A DNA stretch of 64,000 nt from JAOUEA01 sp963810915 (GCA_963810915.1 CAWEPH010000005.1:186001-250000); one strand, 5' to 3'; numbered from the stretch's first letter, positions 42,924 through 52,861 are shown. Made by a program: numbers and translations. The notes: a model not told the origin generated them from the sequence alone.

Positions 42924-42954
42924 GGGCGCTCCTTCCTGGGCGATCCTCGCGCCC
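42924..42954 (-). promoter_or_regulatory. Candidate ribosome-site-masking stem of the riboswitch
   Basis: On the minus strand GGGCGC (42949-42954) can pair with GCGCCC (42924-42929), enclosing the AGGAAGGAG ribosome site (42929-42937) just before ATG 42921. This is a plausible expression platform for translational control by the riboswitch. Confidence 0.4.
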
Positions 42955-43049
42955 GTACGGAACGTCCCTGAGGGTCCGGATCTTCAGGCGCGGGGCCGGT
43001 GGAGCGCCCGACGGCCGACATCCCCGGTCCTCGAGGGATCGTTCAGCCC

Positions 43050-43175
43050 GTGCGCCGCGCAGGTCGGCCTGGCTCGTGCGCGCGGGGGGGGGACGCCCGT
43101 CGCACCTACAGTTGCGGGACAGCGCCGGAATCCGACCGGCTTCGCCTCCGCGGCGCCTTGCTGAGGGGGACGCTA
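43050..43175 (-). promoter_or_regulatory. Cobalamin (adenosylcobalamin-type) riboswitch
   Basis: The minus strand contains the B12 box GCGCTGTCCCGCAACTGT at 43125-43108, preceded by the conserved GCCGG...CCGGC hairpin (43143-43122 region) and followed by GAGCCAGGCCGACCTGC near 43075-43058, the conserved 3' element. This arrangement defines cobalamin riboswitches. It lies 130-250 bases before the first operon gene. TAGCGT at 43175-43170 may be the -10, which would put the first transcribed bases at the edge of the aptamer. In the rest of 42922-43227 I see only the candidate masking stem. Confidence 0.88.
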
Positions 43176-43227
43176 GCACAGTGCGCCGCTCCCCTCGCGG
43201 CCGGTCCGCGTCCGCCGGTCAGCGACG

Positions 43228-44070
43228 CTACTCGTCCTGGCTGCGGAGGTAGCGCTCGATCTCGGAAGCGAGCTCGTCGCCCGAGGGGATGGCCTCGTCG
43301 TCCTCGCCCTCTTGGGATTCCAGCTGCTCGACCATGGCGCGGGTGTCCTCCTGCGCCGCGACCGCCGCATCCAGTGCCGCACGCTGGGTGGTTGCCTCCT
43401 CGGGGAGGCCGCCGAGCGGGAGCGTGATCCCCAGGTGCTCGCCCATCGCCTCGAGCAGCGCGATCGTGGCCGGCGCGTACGGCCCGCCGACATAGGGGGG
43501 CACCTGGGCGTAGAAGCCGACGCTCGGGATGCCACCCTCGATCACGCTCATCTCCAGCACGCTGATCCCGGCCGCCGGAACCCGTAGGAGGCCTTCGGGT
43601 CCCTGGGGCGTGCCGGGGCGCAGGAGCCCTTCCCGCGACGCCGTGGCGAACACGGGCGTCGGACGTGTATGAGGTGTGGCGGCCGGGATCGCCCCGAGCG
43701 TCACCCACTGGACGACACCGGCGTCGACCGCGAACCGTTGGATGTCGGCGCCCAGCTCGCGCCACCGGAAGTCGGGTTCGGGCCCGTGCAGGATCAGCAG
43801 GTCGCGTCCGTCCGCGTGGAGCCGGCGCACCACGAGGTCCGGCCACGCGAGGTGCCGGAGCACACCGTCGATCACATCGAGGACCGGTCGCCGTGAGCGG
43901 TAGTCGAAGAGCGCGTCGGGATCGAAGGTGGCCACGGTCGTGGCATCGCCGGCCAAGTGGTTCGCGGCGTTGCTCGCGGCGGAGGCCGCGTCGATCCATC
44001 CGTCGAACGCCGCCACCAGCACGGGAGCCACGAGTCCATCGAGGGAGCCGGTGATGCGGTAGAGGGTCAC
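43228..44070 (-). CDS. PAC2-family protein
   Basis: A 280-residue protein of the PAC2 family, related to proteasome assembly chaperone 2 and common in actinobacteria. The blocks VLVAAFDGWIDAASAASNAANHLA, VWVTLGAIPAATPHTRP and GFYAQVPPYVGG are characteristic. The C-terminal 40 residues are acidic and helical. The biochemical role is unclear; proteasome-related function is inherited from the family name only. The GTG start at 44070 is chosen from the TATGCT box six bases upstream. Confidence 0.82.
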   Translation of the reverse strand: MTLYRITGSLDGLVAPVLVAAFDGWIDAASAASNAANHLAGDATTVATFDPDALFDYRSRRPVLDVIDGVLRHLAWPDLVVRRLHADGRDLLILHGPEPDFRWRELGADIQRFAVDAGVVQWVTLGAIPAATPHTRPTPVFATASREGLLRPGTPQGPEGLLRVPAAGISVLEMSVIEGGIPSVGFYAQVPPYVGGPYAPATIALLEAMGEHLGITLPLGGLPEEATTQRAALDAAVAAQEDTRAMVEQLESQEGEDDEAIPSGDELASEIERYLRSQDE

Positions 44071-44076
44071 CGACCC

Positions 44077-44082
44077 AGCATA
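44077..44082 (-). promoter_or_regulatory. -10 box of leaderless promoter (PAC2 gene)
   Basis: TATGCT on the minus strand lies six bases before GTG 44070. Confidence 0.6.
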
Positions 44083-44159
44083 GTGGCGGCAACGCGCAAC
44101 CGGGCCGTGAGGCACCCGGCCGCGGAGGCGATCGCGGAGCCGACTGCCCGTTGGCTCGA

Positions 44160-44165
44160 TAGGCT
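44160..44165 (+). promoter_or_regulatory. -10 box of leaderless promoter (ABC exporter)
   Basis: TAGGCT lies seven bases before ATG 44173. Confidence 0.6.
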
Positions 44166-44172
44166 GCGGCCC

Positions 44173-45125
<953 letters not shown>

Positions 45126-45129
<4 letters not shown>

Positions 45130-45881
45130 TGCGGCTGTTCCGTGCGGAGGTGCTGAAGATCCGATCGACCCGCCTGTGGATCGGGCTGCTCCTCGGCGCC
45201 GCCGCGCTCACGCTGCTCGGCGCGCTCGCGACCCTGAGCGTGGCCGGCACCGAGCAGGGCGCCCAGGCGGGGGTGACCCCGCTGCGCACGGTCGCCGACG
45301 TGCGGGACTTCGTGTACGTCGCGAACGCGACCGGACTGTTCACCCTGATCTTGGGCGCGATCGCCGTTACCGGCGAGTATCGGAGCGGCACGATGGCCGG
45401 CACGTTCCTCGCGACGCCCACCCGTGCCCCGGTCGTGATCGCCAAGGCGGTCGCCTGCGCTGCGATCGGCGTCCTGTTCGGGATCGCCTGCGCGCTGATC
45501 GCGGTGATCTGCGCCGAGGGCTACTTCCTGACGAAGGGCCTCCCCCTGCAGTTCGGTCTCTCCGTCGTGGTGGCGATCCTCGTCGTGGCGGCGACGAGCG
45601 CGACGAGCGCCGCGATCGGTGTCGGAGTCGGGGCGGTGCTCCGCAGCCAGCTGGTGGCGGTGCTCGCGTTGTTGGGATGGGGGCTGGTGGTGGAGCAGCT
45701 CGTTGGAGGCCTCCTGCACTCGTGGCAGAAATGGCTGCCGTTCGCCGGTGCGCAGGCGTCGCTGGCCCAGCAGGAGCCCGACCTCCTCGCTCCGCTGCCG
45801 GGTGGCCTGCTCCTGCTCGGCTACGTCGTGGTGGCCGTGGTCGTGGGTATCTGGTTCACGCGGCGTCGCGACATCGCGTGA
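45126..45881 (+). CDS. ABC-2 type membrane permease
   Basis: A permease of about 250 residues with six hydrophobic segments and the short motif TGEYRSGTMAGTFLATP after helix 2, typical of ABC-2 permeases paired with CcmA-like ATPases. GTG 45126 overlaps the ATPase stop; ATG 45129 is the next codon and equally likely. The substrate is unknown. Confidence 0.85.
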
Positions 45882-45898
45882 GCGGTGAGACGCTGAGG

Positions 45899-46261
45899 CT
45901 AGCGTTCGCGCTCGGCCAGGATGTTCTTCAAGGTCGAGAAGGCGTTCATAGCCGGCGGGAACCCGGCGATCGTCGCGGTCTCGAGGATGACCTCACGAAG
46001 CTCGTCGGGCGTGACACCGGCGTCGAGCGCCGCGCGGAGGTGTTGCGGGAGCTGCGAGGAACGCCCAAGCGAGACGAGCGAGACCACGGCCGCGAACTCG
46101 CGGTCGCGAACGGACAGGCCCGGACGCGAGTAGATGTCGCCGTAGATGAACTCGATGATCGCGCGACCCACGTCGCCGAGGCCCTCCACCGCGGCCAGCG
46201 CCTTCTCGTCGTGGACCTCGAGGAACCTGGTCCGCCCGCGTTCGTACCGCTCGTCGTTCAC
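45899..46261 (-). CDS. Carboxymuconolactone decarboxylase-family protein
   Basis: A 120-residue all-helical protein resembling 4-carboxymuconolactone decarboxylase: DREFAAVVSLVSLGRSSQLPQHLRAALDAGVTPDELREVILETATIAGFPPAMNAF matches the family in length and pattern. The AhpD-type CxxC is absent, so it is not an alkylhydroperoxidase. GTG 46261 follows a GGAGAGGA ribosome site. No aromatic degradation genes lie nearby, so a true decarboxylase role is uncertain. Confidence 0.82.
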   Translation of the reverse strand: MNDERYERGRTRFLEVHDEKALAAVEGLGDVGRAIIEFIYGDIYSRPGLSVRDREFAAVVSLVSLGRSSQLPQHLRAALDAGVTPDELREVILETATIAGFPPAMNAFSTLKNILAERER

Positions 46262-46293
46262 CGGTCCTCTCCGCTTCCCCCGAGGTCGGAACC

Positions 46294-47118
46294 CTAACGC
46301 GCGTCGGGCTCGGCCGCGCCCGCCGTGCCGATCGTGCTGAACCCGAGCCGTGCGTAGACGCGCGCGACGTCGAGGTCGTCGGCGGACAGGAACACCGTGT
46401 CGATGCCGCGATCCAGCGCATGTGCGACGAGCACGGAGGTGAGGGCTGCACCGATGCCACGCCGCCGGAAAGCAGGCAGCGTGGCGATCCCCGTGATCTC
46501 CGCGGCTCCGTCGGCGGGCTGATAGCTCCCCACCGCCACGGGCGCGCCGCCCACCGTGGCCGCCGCCATGACCGTGAACCCGTCGCGCAGGCGGTCCCGG
46601 GTGAACGCGATGGTGTCCGGGTCCGCACGACGGATCGCTTCGGCGAACGCGGTGTCGTCCTGCACGCCGACAGCCGTGCCCGGGGCGCCGAACCCGACGT
46701 GCGCGACCGCGTTGATCAGCGCGAGGTCCGCCTCGGGCGACACGATCGCGATCTCCACCTCCGAGATCGGGGCCGCACTCGTGAACGATCCGGTCGGGAC
46801 GTGCATCAGGGGATGGCGGGCGACCCGCATGCCGGCGGCGCGCGCGGCGCTCGCAACCCCGGGCGCGAGCTCGTCGACCCACTCGATCTCCTCCGGCTGC
46901 CGCAACTGCCGTTGGCGATCGCGTACCGCGTCGACGTCGTCAGATGTGAAGGTCGCGGCCCCCGGGGTGGGCCGGGCGTAGTAGCGCCACCCATGGCCCT
47001 CGTTCACGAAGAGGGTGAACGGCCCGATCGACTCCGTGCGCACGACGGCGCGCGGCACGATATCGAGGTAGCGGTCGATGCGACGCAGCAGGTCGAGGTC
47101 TACTGGCTCCGTGTTCAG
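46294..47118 (-). CDS. GNAT-family acetyltransferase
   Basis: The protein of 255-275 residues has a C-terminal GNAT domain: the acetyl-CoA loop is RRRGIGAAL in LPAFRRRGIGAALTSVL, followed by DLDVARVYARLGFSTIG. The N-terminal half is a second, degenerate GNAT-like or lid domain. A GTG at 47058 is the first standard start, but the frame continues naturally to a CTG at 47118 that overlaps the previous stop as CTGA and adds about 20 residues of helix. The substrate is unknown. Confidence 0.75.
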   Translation of the reverse strand: MNTEPVDLDLLRRIDRYLDIVPRAVVRTESIGPFTLFVNEGHGWRYYARPTPGAATFTSDDVDAVRDRQRQLRQPEEIEWVDELAPGVASAARAAGMRVARHPLMHVPTGSFTSAAPISEVEIAIVSPEADLALINAVAHVGFGAPGTAVGVQDDTAFAEAIRRADPDTIAFTRDRLRDGFTVMAAATVGGAPVAVGSYQPADGAAEITGIATLPAFRRRGIGAALTSVLVAHALDRGIDTVFLSADDLDVARVYARLGFSTIGTAGAAEPDAR

Positions 47119-47417
47119 GCTGGGATGACCTCCCAGTGCGAGGCCGTGAGGTCCCGCTCGACGAGGAACCGGTCGTCTTCGGGGTAGAACACGGCCGTCT
47201 CGACGTCGTCACCCGCGAACGCACGGATCGCGTCCATCGACTCCCAGAACGTCAACATGAGGAACTCGGCCCGCTCGCCGTCCACCCGGCGGAGCATGTG
47301 GACGCCGAGGTTGCCGGGGGTACCCGCGTAGCCGCTCACGCCCGTCCCCTGCATGTAGTCCGCGTACGCATCGGCGTCGTCGGCGCGCACGGCCCCCTTC
47401 CAGATCCTCGCGATCAT
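47115..47417 (-). CDS. Antibiotic biosynthesis monooxygenase-domain protein
   Basis: A 100-residue single ABM domain (dimeric ferredoxin-like fold): MIARIWKGAVRADDADAYADY, GNLGVHMLRR and FLMLTFWESMDAIRAFAGDD. Members include small heme-degrading and quinol monooxygenases and many of unknown role. ATG 47417 follows a GAGGAGG site. It is followed at once, or with a four-base overlap, by the GNAT gene. Confidence 0.8.
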   Translation of the reverse strand: MIARIWKGAVRADDADAYADYMQGTGVSGYAGTPGNLGVHMLRRVDGERAEFLMLTFWESMDAIRAFAGDDVETAVFYPEDDRFLVERDLTASHWEVIPA

Positions 47418-47477
47418 CGCCGCCACCTCCTCGAAGGGGAGCTTCTCATCTGCGCGCGGCGGGCGCGGCCCACGGCG

Positions 47478-47483
47478 TAGCAT
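47478..47483 (+). promoter_or_regulatory. -10 box of leaderless promoter (GNAT gene)
   Basis: TAGCAT lies six bases before ATG 47490. Confidence 0.55.
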
Positions 47484-47489
47484 CGCGAG

Positions 47490-47900
47490 ATGCCGTATCA
47501 GCTGGTCGAGCGGGCGCCGACGGTGGACGAGTACCTCGCGCTCCGGGCGCACGTCGGATGGAACGAGCTGCGGGACCGGGAGGCGGTGGCGCGTGGGCTC
47601 GAGGGGTCCCTCTTCGCCGTGTGCGTCGAGCGTGACGGCGAGCTGGTGGGCATCGGCCGCCTTGTCGGCGACGGCGGCATCTACGCGTACGTGCAGGACG
47701 TGATCGTCGTGGAGCCGGATCGCGGGCAGGGCCTGTCGCGCCTCATCATGGACGGCCTGATGCGGTTCCTCGACGAGACCTACCCCGAGGACGCGTTCGT
47801 CGGGCTCATGGCCGCCCGCGGGGTCGCCGGGCTGTACGAGCGGTACGGGTTCGCGCGCCGCGACGACGACGCGCCGGGCATGTACCGCTACGGTGTCTAG
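47490..47900 (+). CDS. GNAT-family N-acetyltransferase (small, single domain)
   Basis: A 136-residue acetyltransferase. The acetyl-CoA-binding loop is RGQGLSRLIM in VVEPDRGQGLSRLIMDGLM, and the last strand-helix contains GVAGLYERYGFARR. It resembles YjaB/PhnO-type small GNATs. The acceptor is unknown. Confidence 0.85.
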   Translation: MPYQLVERAPTVDEYLALRAHVGWNELRDREAVARGLEGSLFAVCVERDGELVGIGRLVGDGGIYAYVQDVIVVEPDRGQGLSRLIMDGLMRFLDETYPEDAFVGLMAARGVAGLYERYGFARRDDDAPGMYRYGV

Positions 47901-47918
47901 GCGCCGGCGCGGAACGAC

Positions 47919-48290
47919 TCAGCTGCCGTCCGGTTCGGGGTCGACGCCGCCGGTCGGGGGGGTTCCGGCGTCCCCATCGGGCGGCGCACCGCCCAGGTCG
48001 CTCCAGATGGCGAGGAACGCCTCGCGATCGATCTCTCCGTTCGCGTAGCGCATCCGCGCCTGCTCGAGCGCCGGGTCCGGGGCCCCGGGCGCAGACGCCG
48101 TGCTCCCGGCCGGGATCGGCGTCGGGGGTGGGGCGGTCATCGCGCGCGCGTGTTCCATCCGGTTCATCCGCACGACGAGCCAGATCACGACCCCGGCGAG
48201 GATGAGGATCAGCAAGAGCGGGACCCAGCCGTGCCAGGTGTGCCACCAGGGCTCGTGCCACATGGGTGGGCGGTCGGGGTGCCAGTTCAC
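47919..48290 (-). CDS. SHOCT-domain membrane protein
   Basis: A 123-residue protein: a His/Trp-rich N terminus (HEPWWHTWHGW), one transmembrane helix (about 24-44), a Pro/Ala linker, and a SHOCT motif LEQARMRYANGEIDREAFLAIWSDL near residue 80. SHOCT segments are short oligomerisation modules found at protein ends. GTG 48290 is chosen because a GGAAGGAG site lies eight bases upstream; ATG 48263 has none. A copper or metal link is suggested only by the His/Trp cluster. Confidence 0.72.
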   Translation of the reverse strand: MNWHPDRPPMWHEPWWHTWHGWVPLLLILILAGVVIWLVVRMNRMEHARAMTAPPPTPIPAGSTASAPGAPDPALEQARMRYANGEIDREAFLAIWSDLGGAPPDGDAGTPPTGGVDPEPDGS

Positions 48291-48363
48291 CGGAGAGCTC
48301 CTTCCGCAGGTCGTGGTTGGGTATCGGCAGGTAAAGGGGTCGAGATGTATGGGCTCATGCGAC

Positions 48364-49041
48364 CTATTGCGGTACCGGGGACGTGATACGCCCACCGTCG
48401 AGGCGCACGCGCCCGGGCGCGCGCGCGGCCACCTGGCCGTCGTGCGTGACCAACACGAGCGTCACACCGCGTTCCGCCCACAACGACTCCAGGAGTCCGA
48501 CGATATCGTCGCGGGTCCCCTCGTCGAGGTTGCCGGTGGGCTCATCCGCGAGCAGGACACGCGGATCCTTCACCAAGGCGCGTGCGATCGCGGTGCGTTG
48601 CTGCTCGCCGCCGGAGAGCTCACCGGGGAGATGGTCGGCCCGCGCGCCGAGTCCGAGGTCCTCGAGCGTCGCGCGCGCCCGACCCGCCCGCTCGTCCCCG
48701 GTCACGTGCAGCGGCACGAGTGCTGTCTCCACGTTCGCCTGCGCGGTGAGCGTGGGGATCAGGTTGAAGGACTGGAACACGAACCCGAACTCCCTCGCGC
48801 GCAGCTCAGTGAGCGCGTGGTCGGAGAGCCCGCCCAGCTCCCTGCCGTCGAGGACGACGGACCCCGAGCTCTGCCGGTCGAGGCCGCCCAACAGCTGCAG
48901 CAAGGTGCTCTTGCCGTGGCCCGTCGGACCCTGGATAGCGACGAACGCGCCGTCTGCGATCTCCAGGTTCACGCCGCTCAGCGCGCGGATCTCCTCACGC
49001 CCGCGGCGGTAGGTCTTGGTGACGTCGGTGAGTTGGTACAT
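48364..49041 (-). CDS. ABC transporter ATP-binding protein (MacB/LolD-type)
   Basis: A 225-residue ATPase of the MacB/LolD/FtsE group: Walker A is GPTGHGKST (His replaces the usual Ser), Q-loop FVFQSFNLIPTLTA, signature LSGGEQQRTAIARAL, Walker B VLLADEPTGNLD. Such ATPases pair with a permease having a large extracytoplasmic domain and act in efflux or envelope work. It lies 12 bases after that permease gene. Confidence 0.9.
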   Translation of the reverse strand: MYQLTDVTKTYRRGREEIRALSGVNLEIADGAFVAIQGPTGHGKSTLLQLLGGLDRQSSGSVVLDGRELGGLSDHALTELRAREFGFVFQSFNLIPTLTAQANVETALVPLHVTGDERAGRARATLEDLGLGARADHLPGELSGGEQQRTAIARALVKDPRVLLADEPTGNLDEGTRDDIVGLLESLWAERGVTLVLVTHDGQVAARAPGRVRLDGGRITSPVPQ

Positions 49042-49053
49042 CGGTGCTCCTTC

Positions 49054-50445
49054 CTAGACGAGGCGACGCATCGCGTCCGCGGGACGCAGGCGCGCCGCGC
49101 GCCATCCGCCGAGCGTGCCCGCGATCAGCCCGCCGACGAGCGAGAGGCCGATCGCCAGCGCGATCAACGACAGGCTCACGGGCGCGTGAAGCGCCACAGA
49201 CACGGACCGCGTGAACTGGTTCCCCCCTCCTCCGGCGGGGCCCGCCGGTCCGCTACCTGGCAGGGCGAAGGTGGAGATCCCGGCCGTGAGGGAAGGGGCA
49301 AGCTGCGTGAGGAGCCATGCACCCACGAGGCCGAGCGTTAACCCGAGCACGCCCCCGATCAGGCACTGCACGACGGTCTCGCCCATGATCTGGCCGACCA
49401 CCCGGCGCGTGCGCCACCCGAGCGCCTTCAACGTGCCGAGCTCGCGCGTGCGTCGACCCACCGCCGACAGGGTGAGAAGGCTCGCGACGACGATGGCAGC
49501 CACCAGCACGGCGACGGAGAGCCAGACGCCGAGCTTAGTGGACAGGTTCGCCGCGCTCGATAGCGAGCCCGAGGTCTGGGACGCGAGATCGCTCGCCGTG
49601 GAGACGGTGGCATCGGGGAAGGCACGCTTGATGGCCTTCGCGGCCGTCGGGATCGACGATGAGCTTTCGGCCCGGATGTAGATCGTGTTGATCTTGCCGC
49701 TCAGGTCCGCGAGGTCCTGCGCACGGCCGAGCGGGATGTAGACGTCGTAACCCGCGCCTTCGGCCGTCGTCGTGGCGAGCCCGACGACCTCGAACTTCGT
49801 GCCTGCGATCTCGATGCTGTCGCCAGGCGCCAGGCCCTGCTGCTTCGCGTAAGCCTTGTCGAGGACGGCGACGTCGGCCTCGGCGTCCGATGCGGTGAGG
49901 GCACGGCCCGTGGTCACTTGGTCGGCCGCGAGCGGGCCCACCTGCGTGATGGTGACGTCGAGGCCGGCCACCGAGAAGCTCGAGACGTCGATCTGGCCCG
50001 GGTCGACTGGGGCGGTCGCATCCGGACCCTGGGCGGTCCCAGGATCACCGAACGTGGGGAGGTCTCCGGAGATGTGCATCGCGGAGAGCTGGAGTCCGCC
50101 GGCGGCGGCCGCCACGCCGTCCGCCTCGGCGACGGAGGCGACCCTCGATGCCGAGAACGCGGCCTGTCCCGGTCCTGAGACGAGGCGATCGCGCTGGAAG
50201 GTGTCGCCGCCTCCCCCGACCTGGAACCCTCCCGGCGCCGTGCCCGGGGTCGCCGTCTGCGTGACCGTGATGTCGGTGCCCACCCCGTAGAGCGAGTGGA
50301 GCACGTCGCCCTGCGCGTCCTTCACGCCCGAGGCCATGGCTGAGACCACCACCACCAGCGCGATGCCGAACGCGAGGCCCAGCGCGACGACGGCCGTCTG
50401 CTTGCGCCGTCCGCGCAGTTCCTTCCCGAGGTAGGTGAAGAACAC
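49054..50445 (-). CDS. MacB/FtsX-type ABC permease
   Basis: A 463-residue permease with an N-terminal helix (about 20-40), a large extracytoplasmic region (about 45-300) and three more helices in the last 160 residues, the classical MacB_PCD plus FtsX layout. The GRRTRELGTLKALGWRTRRVV cytoplasmic segment and the final GGWRAARLRPADAMRRL are hallmarks. The genes lie divergent from an OmpR-type two-component system, which probably controls this exporter in response to envelope stress or antimicrobials. Confidence 0.9.
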   Translation of the reverse strand: MFFTYLGKELRGRRKQTAVVALGLAFGIALVVVVSAMASGVKDAQGDVLHSLYGVGTDITVTQTATPGTAPGGFQVGGGGDTFQRDRLVSGPGQAAFSASRVASVAEADGVAAAAGGLQLSAMHISGDLPTFGDPGTAQGPDATAPVDPGQIDVSSFSVAGLDVTITQVGPLAADQVTTGRALTASDAEADVAVLDKAYAKQQGLAPGDSIEIAGTKFEVVGLATTTAEGAGYDVYIPLGRAQDLADLSGKINTIYIRAESSSSIPTAAKAIKRAFPDATVSTASDLASQTSGSLSSAANLSTKLGVWLSVAVLVAAIVVASLLTLSAVGRRTRELGTLKALGWRTRRVVGQIMGETVVQCLIGGVLGLTLGLVGAWLLTQLAPSLTAGISTFALPGSGPAGPAGGGGNQFTRSVSVALHAPVSLSLIALAIGLSLVGGLIAGTLGGWRAARLRPADAMRRLV

Positions 50446-50587
50446 GTCGGAACCCTCCTTCGTTGGATCGTCGGAGCCAGTGAAGCCTGGCGGGCTTAGA
50501 GGACCATGCGCCCGGGCTGAGGGGTTGCTGAGAGTGGGGCTCAGCTCCTTCGTCGTTCGTTCTCAGGAACCTCCCAGGATCGAGAGC

Positions 50588-50593
50588 TAGGGT
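50588..50593 (+). promoter_or_regulatory. -10 box of leaderless promoter (response regulator)
   Basis: TAGGGT lies six bases before GTG 50600. Confidence 0.55.
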
Positions 50594-50599
50594 GCAGAT

Positions 50600-51295
50600 G
50601 TGAGCGGCTCCCGCATCCTCGTGGTCGACGACGAGCCCAACATCACGGATCTCGTCGCGATGGCCTTGCGCTACGAGGGCTTCGACGTGGAGACGGCCGG
50701 CACCGGCGGTGCCGCGCTGAAGGCGGTCGATGCGTTCCGGCCCGAGCTGATCATCCTCGACGTGATGCTGCCCGACCTCGACGGGTTCGCGGTCACCGAA
50801 CGGCTCCAGGCCGCCCGGTCCAAGGTTCCCGTCCTCTTCCTCACCGCGCGCGATGCCGTGGAGGACAAGGTGCGGGGCCTCACGCTCGGCGGCGACGACT
50901 ACGTCACCAAGCCGTTCAGCCTGGAGGAGCTGGTGGCCCGCGTCCGCGTGCTGCTCCGGCGCTCGGGCACGACCGAGGAGTCGGGCCCGCTGGTCTTCGC
51001 CGACCTCGAGCTCGACGACGACACGCACGAGGTCCGCCGCGACGGCACGCCGGTGGAGCTCACGGCCACCGAGTTCCGCCTGCTGCGTTACCTGATGCAG
51101 AACGCGCCGCGCGTGCTCTCGAAGGCGCAGATCCTCGACCACGTCTGGAACTACGACTTCGGCGGCGACGCCAACATCGTCGAGACCTACGTGAGCTACA
51201 TCCGCAAGAAGCTCGACGCGCTCGGGCCGCCTCTGATCCAGACCGTGCGCGGCGTGGGCTACCGGTTGAACGCGCCGGCCCCGGGACGGGACTGA
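50600..51295 (+). CDS. OmpR/PhoB-family response regulator
   Basis: A 231-residue response regulator: receiver domain with acidic pair in LVVDDEPN, phospho-acceptor Asp54 (IILDVMLPD), Thr in LFLTARD and Lys in YVTKPFSLEEL; then a winged-helix DNA-binding domain ending YVSYIRKKL and TVRGVGYRL. It acts with the histidine kinase that starts three bases later and probably regulates the divergent MacB-like ABC system. Confidence 0.95.
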   Translation: MSGSRILVVDDEPNITDLVAMALRYEGFDVETAGTGGAALKAVDAFRPELIILDVMLPDLDGFAVTERLQAARSKVPVLFLTARDAVEDKVRGLTLGGDDYVTKPFSLEELVARVRVLLRRSGTTEESGPLVFADLELDDDTHEVRRDGTPVELTATEFRLLRYLMQNAPRVLSKAQILDHVWNYDFGGDANIVETYVSYIRKKLDALGPPLIQTVRGVGYRLNAPAPGRD

Positions 51296-51298
51296 GCC

Positions 51299-52794
51299 GT
51301 GACCCTGCGCGCGCGCCTCACGCTGGCGCTCGTGGCGCTCCTCGCGCTCGGCCTGATCGTGGCTGACGTCGCCACCTACACCGCGCTGCGCTCCTTCCTC
51401 CTGCAGCGTGTCGACCAGCAGCTCGCGGCCGCCCGCGTGCCCGCCGCCATCGCCCTGAACGACGAGCTCTCGGCGGAGGGCCGCACCCTCCGTCGCCGGG
51501 AGGCGAGGCGGCGCTGCCGAGCGGCACGTACGTCGCGTTCATCGACAGCTCGGGATCCCTGCATGACAAGGTGTTCTGGTACGGGGGTCCGGAGCCGTCC
51601 AAGCCCGATCTGCCGGTGGATCTCGGTACCGAACCGTTCACGACGGGCGCGGCCGCCTCAGGCGGCCCGCGGTATCGGGTCCAGGCCACGCAGGTGAGCA
51701 ACGGGGTCCTCGTGGTGGGGATCCCGCTCACCGAGGTGACGCAGACGTTGCGACGCCTCGTGGTGGTGGCCCTGCTGGTGACCGGCGCGGTGGTGGTGGC
51801 GATGGCGCTGATCTCCTGGGCCACGGTGCGCCGGGAGCTGCGACCGCTCGAGGAGATCGAGGACACGGCGGGAGCGATCGCGGGCGGCGACCTCGCACGG
51901 CGGGTCGGCGAGACCGACCCTCGCACGGAGGTCGGGCGGCTCGGGATCTCGCTCAACGGGATGCTCGGGCGGATCGAGGAGGCGATGGACGAACGCAGGG
52001 CGTCCGAGGAGGCGCTGCGTCGGTTCCTCGCCGACGCCTCGCACGAGCTGCGCACGCCGCTCACGTCGATCCGCGGCTACGCCGAGCTCTTCCGCCGCGG
52101 CGCCGAGAAGGATCCGGCCGACACCGCGGTGGCGATGCGCCGCATCGAGCAGGAGAGCGAGCGGATGGGTCTCCTCGTCGACGACCTGCTCTTCCTCGCG
52201 CGATCCGGCCGCGGCCGTCCCATCGCCCACGATCCGGTGGATCTCGCGCGGGTGGCCGCCGACGCCGTGCACGACGCGCAGGCGATCGATCCGTCGCGCT
52301 CGATCACCCTCGAGGGCCCCGAACACCTCGTGGTGGCGGGCGACGACCGTCGGCTCCGGCAGGTGTTCGCGAACCTCCTCTCCAATGCGCTCGCTCACAC
52401 CCCGGCGGGGACCTCCGTGCGGGTCACCGTGCGCGAGGAGGCCGACGAGATGGCTGCCGTGGAGGTCACCGACCGCGGCCCCGGTCTTTCCTCCGAGGAT
52501 GCAGCGCATGTCTTCGATCCCTTCTACCGTGCCGACCCCTCGCGCGGGAGGGCCGGCGACGGCGGCGGCGAGGGGACCGGGCTCGGGCTCGCCATCGTCG
52601 CGGCGATCGCGGAGGCCCACGGTGGCGAGGCCGACCTGACGACCGCCCCCGGTCACGGCGCCACGTTCGTGGTGCGGATCCCGCGGGTGGCGACGAACGT
52701 GGATCTCGCGCTCCCTGGGTCCTCGGATGAGGGGCGGAGCGGCCAGCCGAGCGCCGAACCCGTGAGCGGCGGGCACCCCGATCGTCCAGGTTGA
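51299..52794 (+). CDS. Two-component sensor histidine kinase (apparent frameshift)
   Basis: About 498 residues: two transmembrane helices (about 8-30 and 157-180) flank an extracellular sensor part, then HAMP, HisKA with phospho-His in SHELRTPLTSIRGY, and HATPase_c with NLLSNALAHTP, DRGPGLS and GTGLGLAIV boxes. A missing C near 51478-51482 breaks the frame within the extracellular domain; restoring it gives continuous coding. It begins with GTG three bases after the response regulator. MtrB/PrrB-like sensor kinases of actinobacteria share this layout. Confidence 0.88.
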
Positions 52795-52861
52795 TCAGCT
52801 CGCGACCGGCGCCGCGAGGCCCGGGTGAGGATCTGAGACCGGGTGAGGAGGTTCCGGGGCG

